From Thiobacillus sp. UBA3361 (GTDB lineage: Bacteria; Pseudomonadota; Gammaproteobacteria; Burkholderiales; Thiobacillaceae): a DNA stretch of 64,000 bases. The translations under genes and the position numbers were made by a program. Shown one piece after another: positions 52,655 to 59,751 of the stretch. The notes beneath the pieces were generated by a model, which did no database searches, had not been told where the DNA came from, and saw nothing but the letters and a program-made list of their open reading frames with translations. Location: contig DEQR01000041.1 of assembly GCA_002360535.1 (NCBI GenBank), positions 8,316-72,315 of the forward strand. Direction: 5' to 3'. How positions within the stretch are numbered: the first letter of the stretch is position 1; each line of letters begins with the position of its first letter.

Positions 52655-53698
52655 TCAACAACACGCCGAGCCGGTCCCCGTCCCGCTCGAATCAAACGGC
52701 AGCCCGCCGCCGCAGCCCGCGAATATCCCGTAGTGCCGCGAGAAGTCGCCGATGAACTCGAAATGCGTCGCGAAGCGGGTCTCGGCGAGCATGCGCCAGG
52801 TGTTGCCGCACACCGGGAACACGCGGCCCGCCTCGATGGCGTGGTGCTTGTCGAGGACGAAGCGGTGTTCCTGGGTGGGGACGCCGCCCTTGTAGATCAC
52901 CGCTTGGCCGTAGTCCTCGCACTCGGGCTCCAGGCCATCCAGCTTGAACAGGCGGTAGGTGGCGGAGAAGAAGCGAGTGTTGCCGACCCGCGCGGCCAGG
53001 GCCGGATCGGTGACGGCAATGGGGCGGTCTTCCACCAGGCGCGGGTCGGTGAAGCCGCAGCGGCGGGCGAGAGGCAGGAAATCGTTCCAGTACAGCGCCC
53101 CGCCCAGGCATTCGCCATAGAGCACCGGGTCGTTGCGCAGTTCGGGCGGCACCCGGCGGTCGGCGTAGATGTCCGAGAAATACAGTTCGCCGCCGGATTT
53201 CAGCAGGCGATGCACCTGGCGCAGCACGGCTTCCTTGTCCGGGGACAAGTTGACCACGCAGTTGGAGACGACCACGTCGAAACTGGCGTCGGCGAGGCCG
53301 AGGTCATCCAGTCGCTCGATGTAACCGAGGCGGAACGCCACGTTGTCGCGGGCGAAACCGAAGGCCTGGCGGTGGTGTTCCCGGTGCGCTTCGGCCACGG
53401 CGAGTTGTTCCTCGGTCATGTCCACACCGAGCACGTTTCCCGCCTCGCCCACCAATTGCGCCAGGGCATAGACGTCGCGGCCGGAGCCGCAGCCCAGGTC
53501 GAGCACTTTCAGGCCGTCGAGCAGGGTGGGGCAGACCAGGCCGCAGCCGTAGTAGCGCGCCGTCACCTCCGGGTGGATGCGCGCCAGCAGGGGCTTCATC
53601 CATTCCGGCATTCGGCTGGCGTCGCAGCAGGCGGAGGTGCGCAGGTCAGCCGTGCTCTTGAGTTGGTTGCCGTAGTAGTCCTTCACCAGGTCGTGCAT
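52655..53698 (-). CDS. arsM: Arsenite S-adenosylmethionine methyltransferase
   Basis: A 347-residue methyltransferase. SAM binding is LDLGCGSGRDVYALAQLVG; arsenic-binding Cys candidates are in TSACCDAS near residue 23, SNCVVNLSPDK and GECLGGALYW, the spacing used by ArsM. It ends in a Cys pair (GSACC). It converts As(III) to methylated species, the precursor used by ArsS. It lies 4 kb from the arsS operon and nine bases from the VTT-rhodanese gene, which is probably transcribed ahead of it. Confidence 0.88.
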   Translation of the reverse strand: MHDLVKDYYGNQLKSTADLRTSACCDASRMPEWMKPLLARIHPEVTARYYGCGLVCPTLLDGLKVLDLGCGSGRDVYALAQLVGEAGNVLGVDMTEEQLAVAEAHREHHRQAFGFARDNVAFRLGYIERLDDLGLADASFDVVVSNCVVNLSPDKEAVLRQVHRLLKSGGELYFSDIYADRRVPPELRNDPVLYGECLGGALYWNDFLPLARRCGFTDPRLVEDRPIAVTDPALAARVGNTRFFSATYRLFKLDGLEPECEDYGQAVIYKGGVPTQEHRFVLDKHHAIEAGRVFPVCGNTWRMLAETRFATHFEFIGDFSRHYGIFAGCGGGLPFDSSGTGTGSACC

Positions 53699-53706
53699 GG
53701 GGTTCC

Positions 53707-54696
53707 TCAAGGTTGTCTTGTTTCGTGCGTGCTCATGGGCAGGCCGTCGTTCTTCCAGCGCTGCATGCCTTCCTTCACCAGCAGCGGCGCCTTGAAGCCC
53801 TGTTCGCCCAACCATTGCACCACCTGGGCGGAACGCTTGTCGGTGCGGCAGACCACGGCGACTGGGCGGTCGCGCCAATCCTCCAGTTCGGCCAGACGCG
53901 CCTTCAGTTCCGGCAGGGGGATGTTGCGTGCGCCGGCGATGTGGCCCTCGGCAAAATCGGCGGCGTCCCGCACATCCAGCACCACCGTGTCGCCCCCCAG
54001 CCGCGCCTTGAGGCCCGGGATGTCCAGGGTGACGGCGGGCTTGGCGCGCAGGCGCTTGACCAGGCGCGGGAGGAAACCGACAGCGGCGAGCAGGGCCAGG
54101 GCGATCAGGATGTTGCGGATCATGCCCTCGCCGCCCGCCAGTGCCTCGCGCCCGGCGTAGCCCAGCCAGGTGTAGGCGATGGCGCCGGGCAGCATGAACA
54201 GCCAGGAGGCCAGCACATAGGCGAGGAAGGGGATGCGGGTGAGGCCCAGGGCGTAGTTCAGCAGGTTGAAGGGAAACAGGGGCACCAGGCGCACGAAGGC
54301 GACGAAGCGCCAGCCCTCCGCCGCCACGCCGTCGTTGAGCCTTTGCAGTCGCGGCCCGGCGCGGCGCGCCACCCAGTCGGCGCCCAGGTAGCGGGCGACG
54401 AGGAAGGCCAGGGCCGCGCCCAGGGTGGCGCCGGTCAGGTTCCACAGCGTGCCCCACAGCGGCCCGAACAGGGCGCCACCGGCCAGGGTGAGCACCGAGC
54501 CGGGCAGGAACAGCACCGTGGCCAGGGCGTAGATGGCCATGAACACGAGCGGCCCGGCGGCGCCGGCGCCTTCCACCCAGGCCCGCAGGGCGGCGGCGTC
54601 GAAGCGGTCGCGCCAGACGACGGCGGCGGCGATGGCGGCCAGCAGGGCCAGGCCCAGCAGGAGGCGTGGCAGGACGCGCGGCAGGGTCTTGGTCAT
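53707..54696 (-). CDS. TVP38/VTT-domain membrane protein fused to a rhodanese
   Basis: A 329-residue protein. Six or so helices form a VTT domain (LFLPGSVLTLAGGALFGPLWG, VPLFPFNLLNYALGLT); after a cytosolic linker near residue 225 comes a single rhodanese domain with VVLDVRDAADFAEGHI and active-site VCRTDKRSA. The fusion puts a sulfur-transfer domain on a DedA-like membrane protein, suggesting membrane-linked sulfane-sulfur handling. It overlaps the desaturase-like gene by four bases. Confidence 0.85.
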   Translation of the reverse strand: MTKTLPRVLPRLLLGLALLAAIAAAVVWRDRFDAAALRAWVEGAGAAGPLVFMAIYALATVLFLPGSVLTLAGGALFGPLWGTLWNLTGATLGAALAFLVARYLGADWVARRAGPRLQRLNDGVAAEGWRFVAFVRLVPLFPFNLLNYALGLTRIPFLAYVLASWLFMLPGAIAYTWLGYAGREALAGGEGMIRNILIALALLAAVGFLPRLVKRLRAKPAVTLDIPGLKARLGGDTVVLDVRDAADFAEGHIAGARNIPLPELKARLAELEDWRDRPVAVVCRTDKRSAQVVQWLGEQGFKAPLLVKEGMQRWKNDGLPMSTHETRQP

Positions 54697-55556
54697 TCCG
54701 CCGCCCCGCCGGACCAGTCGCGCCGGTTGATGGCGTAGTCGGTGACCTCACCCTTGAACGGCAGGATCAGCATGCCATCCAGCCGGTCCACCTCGCGCGG
54801 GTCGGCGTGGCCGTGGATGCCGATGGTCATGCCCACGTGGCCGGCGCGCGGCTGGTCCCGGTAGGTGCCGAACAGGCGGTCCCACCAGGGCAGGTTGAAG
54901 CCGAAGTTGGAGTTGGCCTCGTCGTCCTCCACCGAGTGGTGCACCCGGTGCATGTCGGGGGTCACCACGAACCGCCGCAGCACCCGGTCCAGCGCCGGCG
55001 GCAGGCGGATGTTGCCGTGGTTGAACATGGCGGTGGCGTTGAGCAGCACCTCGAAGATCACCACGGCCACCACCGGCGGCCCCAGCACCACGATGGTGGC
55101 GAACTTGATGAGCATGGACAGGACGATCTCGATGGGGTGGAAGCGCGCGCCGGTGGTCACGTCGTAGTCCAGGTCGGCGTGGTGCACCCGGTGCAGCCGC
55201 CACAGGGCCGGCACGGCGTGCACCATGACGTGCTGCAGCCAGATGACGAAGTCCATGGCGATCACCGCCAGGGGCACGGCCAGCCAGAAGGGCAGGGCGA
55301 AGTGGTTGATGAGGCCCCAGCCGTGTTCCGCGCAGAAGGCCGCCATGCCCACCGCCGCCAGGGGGAAGATCAACCGCAGCAGCACCGTGTTGAGCACCAC
55401 CAGGCCCAGGTTGCTGGCCCAGCGCAGGGTCTTGGAGACGGTCAGGGCGCGCCGGGGCGCGGCCACCTCCCACAGGGCGACCAGGGCGAACACGCCCAGG
55501 AAGCAGCCGAGGCGAATGGCCGGTTCGTGGGCGAGCACGAATTGTTCGAAGTTCAT
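54693..55556 (-). CDS. Sterol desaturase / fatty-acid hydroxylase-family protein
   Basis: A 287-residue membrane protein with the di-iron His motifs WLQHVMVH, WRLHRVHHAD and DMHRVHHS and four or more helices. Family members hydroxylate or desaturate lipids at the membrane. Its place among rhodanese and DsrE genes is unexpected. It is translated with the VTT-rhodanese gene (ATGA overlap). Confidence 0.88.
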   Translation of the reverse strand: MNFEQFVLAHEPAIRLGCFLGVFALVALWEVAAPRRALTVSKTLRWASNLGLVVLNTVLLRLIFPLAAVGMAAFCAEHGWGLINHFALPFWLAVPLAVIAMDFVIWLQHVMVHAVPALWRLHRVHHADLDYDVTTGARFHPIEIVLSMLIKFATIVVLGPPVVAVVIFEVLLNATAMFNHGNIRLPPALDRVLRRFVVTPDMHRVHHSVEDDEANSNFGFNLPWWDRLFGTYRDQPRAGHVGMTIGIHGHADPREVDRLDGMLILPFKGEVTDYAINRRDWSGGAAE

Positions 55557-55595
55557 GGCGGTCTCTTCCTCCTCGGCGATGTCGGGCCGGATTGT

Positions 55596-55945
55596 TCAGA
55601 AAGTCAGGATCCGGTCGGACCACAGGGTCCAGTCGGCGAGCTCCTCCAGGGTGCCCTTGTGCACGCTCTCGGCCAGCATGTCCGGGGTCATGCCGCGCGC
55701 CTCCATGCAGGTGCCGCAGGTGGCCACCTGGCCGTGGCGCAGCACCGGCTTCAGCATGCGTTCGATGTTGTAGAAGCCCTGGGGGGTGAGCTGGCCCGAT
55801 TTGGCGCACATCACCGAGTCGCCCATCAGGAAGACACGCACCTCCACCCCTCCTTGCGCGCCAGGGAATCTGCCAGGCGCAGGCCGTTGTAGCTGCGCTC
55901 GGAACCGTAGGGGGCGTCGTTCAGAATGACCAGGATGCGAAACAT
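55596..55945 (-). pseudogene. DsrE/DsrF-like protein split by a one-base frameshift
   Basis: From ATG 55945 (GGAGAT upstream) the frame gives MFRILVILNDAPYGSERSYN and LARKEG, then stops early. From about 55847 a second frame continues EVRVFLMGDSVMCAKSGQ, CGTCMEARG and a DsrE-like end (LADWTLWSDRILTF). Adding one G to the four-G run (55847-55850 on the plus strand) joins both into a 116-residue DsrE-family protein with Cys at the active position. DsrE-like proteins transfer sulfane sulfur. It may be a true mutation or an assembly error. Confidence 0.75.
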
Positions 55946-55964
55946 TGTTCGATCTCCATAAAGA

Positions 55965-56639
55965 TCAGGGGGACTCGGTGACCACCGGCAGGCCGTGGGC
56001 GCGCCACTCGGCCACCCCGTCCTCCAGGCGGATGGCCTGGAAGCCTTGCTGGCGCAGGAACTCCGCCGCCTCCACCGCCATCAGGCAGAACGGCCCCCGG
56101 CAGTAGGCCACCACCGGCTTGTCGCGGGGCAGTTCCGCCAGGCGCTGCTGCAATTCCTCCAGCGGCATGGAATGGGCGTAGGGCAGATGGCCGGCGGCGT
56201 ATTCGCTGCCCGGCCGCACGTCCAGAACCACCACCTCGCCCTGTTCGGCGTGGGCCAGCAACTGCTCGCGGTCCATGGGCGTCAGCTCGTGGGCGTGCTC
56301 GGCCAGCTTGGCCAGGGCGCCGCGCAGCTCCAGCAAACGGTCCTCGGCCAGGGTGCGCATGGCCACCCAGAAATCCGCCACCGCCTCGCTGGTGAGCCGA
56401 TAGATCACGTTCTTGCCCTCGCGCCGGGTCTCCACCAAGTGGGCCTGGCGCAGCTCCTTGAGATGGGCACTGGCCAGCTTCATGGAAATCCCGGCTTCCG
56501 CCGCCAGCCGTTCGACCGGTTTTTCGCCCTGGCACAGCAGTTCGATCAGCTCCAGCCGCTTGGGGCTGCACACCGCCTTGCCGATGCGGGTGACTTGGGC
56601 ATAGAGCGCATCTTTCACTTGCCTTTCGGTAGTTCCCAT
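55965..56639 (-). CDS. ArsR-family regulator fused to a rhodanese domain
   Basis: A 224-residue regulator. Residues 1-95 form an ArsR winged helix (PKRLELIELLCQGEKPVERLA, ISMKLASAHLKELRQAHLV); residues about 120-220 form a rhodanese with VVVLDVRPGSEYAAGHL and the active-site CRGPFCLMA. The rhodanese Cys probably senses or carries sulfane sulfur, so DNA binding would respond to sulfur load. ATG 56639 has TGGAG six bases upstream. A dyad sits in the divergent gap to the TauE gene. Confidence 0.9.
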   Translation of the reverse strand: MGTTERQVKDALYAQVTRIGKAVCSPKRLELIELLCQGEKPVERLAAEAGISMKLASAHLKELRQAHLVETRREGKNVIYRLTSEAVADFWVAMRTLAEDRLLELRGALAKLAEHAHELTPMDREQLLAHAEQGEVVVLDVRPGSEYAAGHLPYAHSMPLEELQQRLAELPRDKPVVAYCRGPFCLMAVEAAEFLRQQGFQAIRLEDGVAEWRAHGLPVVTESP

Positions 56640-56656
56640 TCGATACTCCAATCGTC

Positions 56657-56677
56657 GTTAGAATGTTAGTCTCTAAC
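56657..56677. promoter_or_regulatory. Candidate operator between ArsR-rhodanese and TauE genes
   Basis: GTTAGA (56657-56662) and TCTAAC (56672-56677) form a perfect inverted repeat with a nine-base spacer that itself contains TTAG. It is the only dyad in the 73-base divergent gap, so the ArsR-rhodanese protein is the natural ligand and would control both directions. Confidence 0.6.
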
Positions 56678-56712
56678 CGAGGTCGCCTCAACCCCTTTTC
56701 GGAGGATGCAGC

Positions 56713-57510
56713 ATGGACCCATTCGCCATTCTCGCCGGCCTGGCCACCGGCATCGTGCTCGGCCTGTTCGGTAGCGGCGGCTCCATCATCGCCCTGCCGG
56801 CGCTGATGTATTTATTGCATGTCGAGCCCAAGTCGGCCATCGCCATGAGCCTGGGGGTGGTGGCGGTCACCGCCACTGTGTCCGGCCTGCACAGCTGGCG
56901 CAAGGGCCTGGTGGACGCACGGGTCGCCCTGGTGTTCGGCCTGTTCGGCGTGGCCGGCACCTTCGCCGGCGCGCGTCTGGGCCTGGTAACCCCGGTGGTG
57001 GTGCAACTGGGCCTGTTCGCCCTGGTGATGTACGCCGCCGCCTGGCGCATGCTGAAACCGGCCAGGGTGGCGGCGCCCGCCTCGGGCGGAGTGGTCAGCG
57101 TGGGTGGCGGTGCCGCCGCGATGGGCGGATGCGAGGACTTCTTCTCGCCCTGCATGGCCCACATCGCCCTGCACGGCATCGGCGTCGGCGTGTTGACCGG
57201 CCTGGTCGGCGTGGGCGGCGGCTTCCTCATCGTGCCGGCCCTGGTGCTGCTCTCCGGCATCCCCATGAAGACCGCCGTGGGCACCTCCCTGGCCATCGTC
57301 GCCGCCAAGTCCTACGCCGGTTTCATCGGCTACATGGGCGGCGTGCCCATCGACTGGGCGGTGATGGGCGGCTTCACGGCTGTGACGGTGGCAGGCAGTT
57401 TTCTCGGCGGGCATTTCGCCAACCGGATTTCCCAGGAAATGCTGAAGAAGGCCTTCGCCTGGTTTCTGGTGGTGGTGGCCACTTACATCCTGTTCAAGAG
57501 CGTGCTGTAG
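56713..57510 (+). CDS. TauE/SafE-family sulfite/sulfur-compound exporter
   Basis: A 265-residue membrane protein with about eight helices in two homologous halves, each with a Gly-rich signature: [16 protein letters not shown] and [18 protein letters not shown]. The family exports sulfite, sulfoacetate or imports thiosulfate-related anions. GGAGG precedes ATG 56713. It is the first gene of the rightward operon and suggests that an oxidised sulfur product must leave the cytoplasm. Confidence 0.9.
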   Translation: MDPFAILAGLATGIVLGLFGSGGSIIALPALMYLLHVEPKSAIAMSLGVVAVTATVSGLHSWRKGLVDARVALVFGLFGVAGTFAGARLGLVTPVVVQLGLFALVMYAAAWRMLKPARVAAPASGGVVSVGGGAAAMGGCEDFFSPCMAHIALHGIGVGVLTGLVGVGGGFLIVPALVLLSGIPMKTAVGTSLAIVAAKSYAGFIGYMGGVPIDWAVMGGFTAVTVAGSFLGGHFANRISQEMLKKAFAWFLVVVATYILFKSVL

Positions 57511-57519
57511 GAGAACGCC

Positions 57520-57936
57520 ATGAATCGACTCGCCCGTCTTCTTGCCCTTGCGCTGCTGGCCGCCCCCGCCTTCGCCGGCCCGCCCGGCAACACGCTGATC
57601 GAAGGCCAGAAGGTGCTCACCCTGGTGGTGCGCGAACCGCCCGCCCTGCGCTGCAACAACAACATGCAGATCGCGGCGGAGCTGAACAACCTCTACAAGA
57701 TCCCCATCATCGTCCTGCCGGCCAGCCTGGCGCCGTGGTCGAAGGCGCCCGCCGTCTACTACGGCGAGCAGCTCATCGCCGAGGACGGCGGCGATTTCAA
57801 CGGCATCGTCGGCTTCGCCCAGATGGTGGACGTCATCGAGATCGAGGGCGCGCCCAAACAGGAGCGCGGCGGACGCCTGACCGAAGTGAAGAAGGAGCAC
57901 GAGGCGCTCAAGGCCGCCATCAAGGGCGGCAACTGA
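57520..57936 (+). CDS. Exported protein of unknown function in the sulfur operon
   Basis: A 138-residue protein with a signal peptide (MNRLARLLALALLAAPAFA). The mature part has one Cys (ALRCNNNMQIA) and an alpha/beta pattern (VLTLVVREPPA, IPIIVLPASLAPW, PAVYYGEQLI) that resembles DsrE or thioredoxin-like folds without a known motif. It starts nine bases after the TauE stop and is tightly linked to the next gene. Confidence 0.65.
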   Translation: MNRLARLLALALLAAPAFAGPPGNTLIEGQKVLTLVVREPPALRCNNNMQIAAELNNLYKIPIIVLPASLAPWSKAPAVYYGEQLIAEDGGDFNGIVGFAQMVDVIEIEGAPKQERGGRLTEVKKEHEALKAAIKGGN

Positions 57937-57937
57937 G

Positions 57938-58273
57938 ATGCGCCGCCTGCTGTGCCTCGTCCTGCTCTGCGCCCCGCCGGCCTGGTCCGCCGACTGGCAG
58001 GGCTGGATCGTCGGCGAACCCTGCGCGGCGCGTTTGCAGGTGGCCGACTGCCCGCTGCGCCATATCGATCGCCCCGTCCTGCTCCTGGAAGACGGCCGCA
58101 AGCTGGCCTTCCTCCACGGCGAGGGGAAGAGCATCGCCCCCGACGCGCTGGACAAGGCCTATGGCAAGAAGGTGCGCCTGTCCGGCGAGTTCAAGGATGG
58201 CGTGCTGCATCCGCTGCGGCTGGAGACGCTGGAAGTCAGCGGCGAGCGCAAGTTTTTCAAGGGTTGCCTGTGA
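57938..58273 (+). CDS. Small exported protein of unknown function
   Basis: A 111-residue protein with signal peptide MRRLLCLVLLCAPPAWSA. The mature domain is beta-rich (GWIVGEPCAARLQVADCPLR, KKVRLSGEFKDGVLHPLRLE) with three Cys, an OB-like pattern. It begins two bases after the previous stop and overlaps the TlpA gene by four bases (GTGA). Confidence 0.65.
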   Translation: MRRLLCLVLLCAPPAWSADWQGWIVGEPCAARLQVADCPLRHIDRPVLLLEDGRKLAFLHGEGKSIAPDALDKAYGKKVRLSGEFKDGVLHPLRLETLEVSGERKFFKGCL

Positions 58274-58806
58274 TCCGGGCCGTGGCGGTCTTGCTCCTGC
58301 TGTTCGGCGGCGTGGCCGCCGCCGCTGGCGCCGGGCTGGAAGAACTGGCCCGCGCGGCGGGCATGGAGGCCTACGCCGTGCCGCTCAAGGCGCCGAACTT
58401 CGAGCTGCGCGGCCTGGGCGGCGAGATGCGCGGCAAGCGCGACTACCGGGGCCGGGTGGTGCTGCTCAACTTCTGGGCCAGCTGGTGCCCGCCCTGCCGG
58501 GAGGAATTCCCCTCCCTGGAGCGGCTGCAACAGGCCCTGGGCGGGCGCGATTTCACCGTGCTGGCCATCGCCGTGGCGGACGGCGAATCGGCGGTGGGCC
58601 GCTTTCTGGAGGGGCGCCGGCCGGCCTTCGACGTGCTGCTGGACGATGACGGCAAGACCGCCGCCGACTACCACGCCCCCGGTGTGCCGGTGACCTACCT
58701 GCTCGACCGCCAGGGCCGCCTGCTGGCGGGCAAGACCGGGCCGCAACAGTGGGACAGCCCGGCGATGCAACGGCTGATCCGGGCAACGACCGTGATTGGC
58801 CAATGA
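58270..58806 (+). CDS. TlpA/ResA-type periplasmic thioredoxin
   Basis: A 178-residue thiol-disulfide protein starting at GTG 58270. An export helix (VAVLLLLFGGVAAAAGA) precedes the redoxin fold with FWASWCPPCREEFPSLERL (CPPC) and GVPVTYLLD (cis-Pro). It would keep periplasmic thiols, such as the Cys of the neighbouring sulfur proteins, reduced. Coupled to both neighbours. Confidence 0.88.
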   Translation: MIRAVAVLLLLFGGVAAAAGAGLEELARAAGMEAYAVPLKAPNFELRGLGGEMRGKRDYRGRVVLLNFWASWCPPCREEFPSLERLQQALGGRDFTVLAIAVADGESAVGRFLEGRRPAFDVLLDDDGKTAADYHAPGVPVTYLLDRQGRLLAGKTGPQQWDSPAMQRLIRATTVIGQ

Positions 58807-58817
58807 AGGAGTCGGAA

Positions 58818-59747
58818 ATGGATGAACAAACCGTAGGAGCGGGCTTGCCCGCGAACAGCCAGCCGGGAATCGCGGGCAAGCCCGCTCCTACGAGAATCCT
58901 CCTGACCGGGCTGGGCCTGTTGCTGTTGTCCGGATCCCTGGCCTGGGCCGCGCCATCCGCCCTGGTCTCCACCGATGAACTGGCCGCGGAGCTGACCCAG
59001 GGCCGGGCACGGCTGATCGACGCCGAGAACGCGGAGAACTATGCCCGTGCCCACCTTCACGGCGCGCTGAACCTGCCTTACCTGGACCTGGAGGACGCGG
59101 AGGAGAACGCCAAGAGCGGCCTGCCCATCTTCCCCCGCTTGGCCGCGTCGAAGTTCGAGGCCCTGGGGTTGACCCGGGATACGCCGGTGGTGGTGTACGA
59201 CTCCGGCAACGGGCGCGGCGCTTCGGCGGTGCTCTACATCCTGCGCTTCCTGGGCCACCCGGATGCGCGCATCCTGGACGGCGGCTTCCGCAAATGGCTG
59301 AAGGAAGGCCGGCCCGTGACCCAGGCGGTGCCCCAGCCCGCCAAGACCACCTACCTGGCCCAGCCGCGTGCCGACTGGGCGCTGAAGACCGATTCCCTTC
59401 CGGGCCGCGACGCCCTCGTCCTGGACGCCCGCTCCATCGCCGAATACGCCGGCAAGGATGCCGGCGGCGCCCGCCAGGCAGGTCATATCCCCGGCGCGAA
59501 GAGCCTGCCCTGGACGCTGCTCGCCGGCGAGCTGGCCACCTTCAAGACAGCGGAGGAGATGCGCCGCGTGCTGTCGGAGGCGGGCGTCACCCCGGACAGG
59601 GAAATCGTCACCTACTGCAACCCCGGCCTGGGCCGCTCCACCTTCCTGTCGCTGGCCCTGGAGCAACTGGGCTACGACAAGGTGAAGGTCTATCCCGGTT
59701 CCTGGATCGAATGGGCCGCCGACCCCGCCCGCCCCATCGAGAGATAA
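58818..59747 (+). CDS. Exported tandem rhodanese (thiosulfate sulfurtransferase) with REP-derived N-terminus
   Basis: A 309-residue protein with two rhodanese domains: an inactive first half (VVYDSGNGRGASA, no Cys) and an active second half (VLDARSIAEYAGKDA, YCNPGLGRSTF). The signal helix (ILLTGLGLLLLSGSLAWA) lies at residues about 26-43, after 20 residues (QTVGAGLPAN...GIAGKPAPT) encoded by a REP palindrome at 58833-58891. ATG 58818 has AAGGAG six bases upstream. It should move sulfane sulfur from thiosulfate or persulfide donors in the periplasm, next to the molybdoenzyme. Confidence 0.88.
   Translation: MDEQTVGAGLPANSQPGIAGKPAPTRILLTGLGLLLLSGSLAWAAPSALVSTDELAAELTQGRARLIDAENAENYARAHLHGALNLPYLDLEDAEENAKSGLPIFPRLAASKFEALGLTRDTPVVVYDSGNGRGASAVLYILRFLGHPDARILDGGFRKWLKEGRPVTQAVPQPAKTTYLAQPRADWALKTDSLPGRDALVLDARSIAEYAGKDAGGARQAGHIPGAKSLPWTLLAGELATFKTAEEMRRVLSEAGVTPDREIVTYCNPGLGRSTFLSLALEQLGYDKVKVYPGSWIEWAADPARPIER
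58833..58891. repeat. REP-type palindrome inside the rhodanese gene
   Basis: Perfect 22-base inverted arms beginning GTAGGAGCGGGCTTG (58833-58854) and ending AAGCCCGCTCCTAC (58870-58891), with a 15-base spacer. The sequence matches the REP class common in Pseudomonas and other proteobacteria. Such elements normally lie between genes. Confidence 0.92.
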
Positions 59748-59751
59748 GGCC

